Source: Gammaproteobacteria bacterium
GTDB lineage: Bacteria; Pseudomonadota; Gammaproteobacteria; Enterobacterales; Alteromonadaceae
Reading direction: 5' to 3'
DNA: 64,000 nucleotides
Assembly (NCBI GenBank): GCA_018222405.1
Contig: JAAFAI010000019.1
Span: forward strand, 1-64,000
The notes beneath the pieces are model-generated. The model was not told where the DNA came from. It made no database searches and was given only the letters and a program-made list of their open reading frames with translations. Made by a program: the position numbers and the translations under genes. Shown here piece by piece: positions 63,797-64,000 of this stretch. The stretch's first letter is position 1, and each line of letters begins with the position of its first letter.

Positions 63797-64000
63797 TTGA
63801 AATTTGCACTATCAGTAGTTGCCGCAGCGCTTGCCTTTAATACCTCAGTATCAGCCAGCACGGCAGACGACCCCGAACGCATTACTATTGAAGGCCAGTA
63901 TTTATCGATCAATGAGTCCAATTCGGTAAAAACGCCCACGCCGATTATTGATGTACCACAGAGCCTGTCGATTTTGACGGCCGAGGACATTACTGAACGC
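63797..64000 (+). CDS. TonB-dependent (siderophore-type) receptor, 5' part only
   Basis: Partial, open at the window edge: 68 residues. TTG 63797 has GGAG 9 nt upstream. Signal peptide (FALSVVAAALAFNTSVSA), then ERITIEGQYL and the start of the plug domain PTPIIDVPQSLSILTAEDI, as in outer-membrane receptors for ferric siderophores. The upstream Fur-box-like site agrees. The ligand cannot be told from the fragment. Confidence 0.8.
   Translation, partial: MKFALSVVAAALAFNTSVSASTADDPERITIEGQYLSINESNSVKTPTPIIDVPQSLSILTAEDITER

Overview
The window is chromosomal DNA of a marine-type gammaproteobacterium, most likely in the Alteromonadales (Alteromonas/Aestuariibacter-like). This rests on an ArcA with the enterobacterial-type sequence, a complete MSHA type IV pilus locus in the order mshI-I2-J-K-L-M-N-E-G-F-B-A-C-D-O-P-Q, the mutY-yggX and mreBCD-maf-rng-yhdP-nit-tldD arrangements, and a class I PHA synthase. 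No genome search was possible; family names come from motifs and recalled homologues.

Region 1 (about 1-11,150) is an AT-richer accessory island. It carries a tyrosine recombinase overlapping a tandem AAA+ ATPase gene, a set of small conserved-hypothetical genes (one DUF2787-like, one DUF6641-like, one free-standing RNase H1 N-terminal 'viroplasmin' domain), a membrane-anchored Mrr-like nuclease with a zinc ribbon next to a NYN/LOTUS RNase-like gene, and a two-gene operon (7488-10912) pairing a helical-repeat protein with a protein that has an N-terminal PD-(D/E)XK-like nuclease domain. This last pair is the best candidate for an undescribed, probably defensive, system. The island ends at a tRNA-Phe gene. 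Beside that gene lie a 38-bp copy of the tRNA's 5' half under a strong stable-RNA-type promoter, and a degenerate tRNA-like sequence with its own terminator.

Region 2 (11.5-20.6 kb) is core housekeeping: yggX, mutY, an alpha/beta hydrolase, a Nudix hydrolase, trmB-rsmC, a lone glycogen synthase glgA coupled to a small exported protein, and a sensor histidine kinase immediately upstream of arcA. Region 3 (20.7-24.5 kb) holds a 940-residue TPR protein and a choice-of-anchor-A surface protein with a C-terminal sorting-like signal. Region 4 (24.7-37.2 kb) contains pmbA, yjgA (darP) and the tightly overlapping minus-strand block mreB-mreC-mreD-maf-rng-yhdP-nit-tldD, which links cell-shape control, RNA processing, envelope lipid transport and peptide maturation.

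Region 5 (37.5-56.0 kb) is the MSHA pilus cluster, all on the minus strand and mostly with overlapping genes. It ends in an intrinsic terminator that separates it from mreB. It encodes the inner-membrane alignment complex (MshI, I2, J, K), secretin (MshL), ATPases (MshM, MshE), platform protein (MshG), major and minor pilins (MshA, B, C, D, O, P) and a very large LamG-containing MshQ. Divergent from it are an acyltransferase and two exported DUF1566-type proteins that may be accessory to the pilus or surface. Region 6 (59.1-63.5 kb) places a PHA synthase opposite a MaoC-phosphotransacylase fusion and an acetate kinase, suggesting a short-chain acyl-CoA/acyl-phosphate module. The window ends inside a TonB-dependent siderophore-type receptor gene preceded by a Fur-box-like site.
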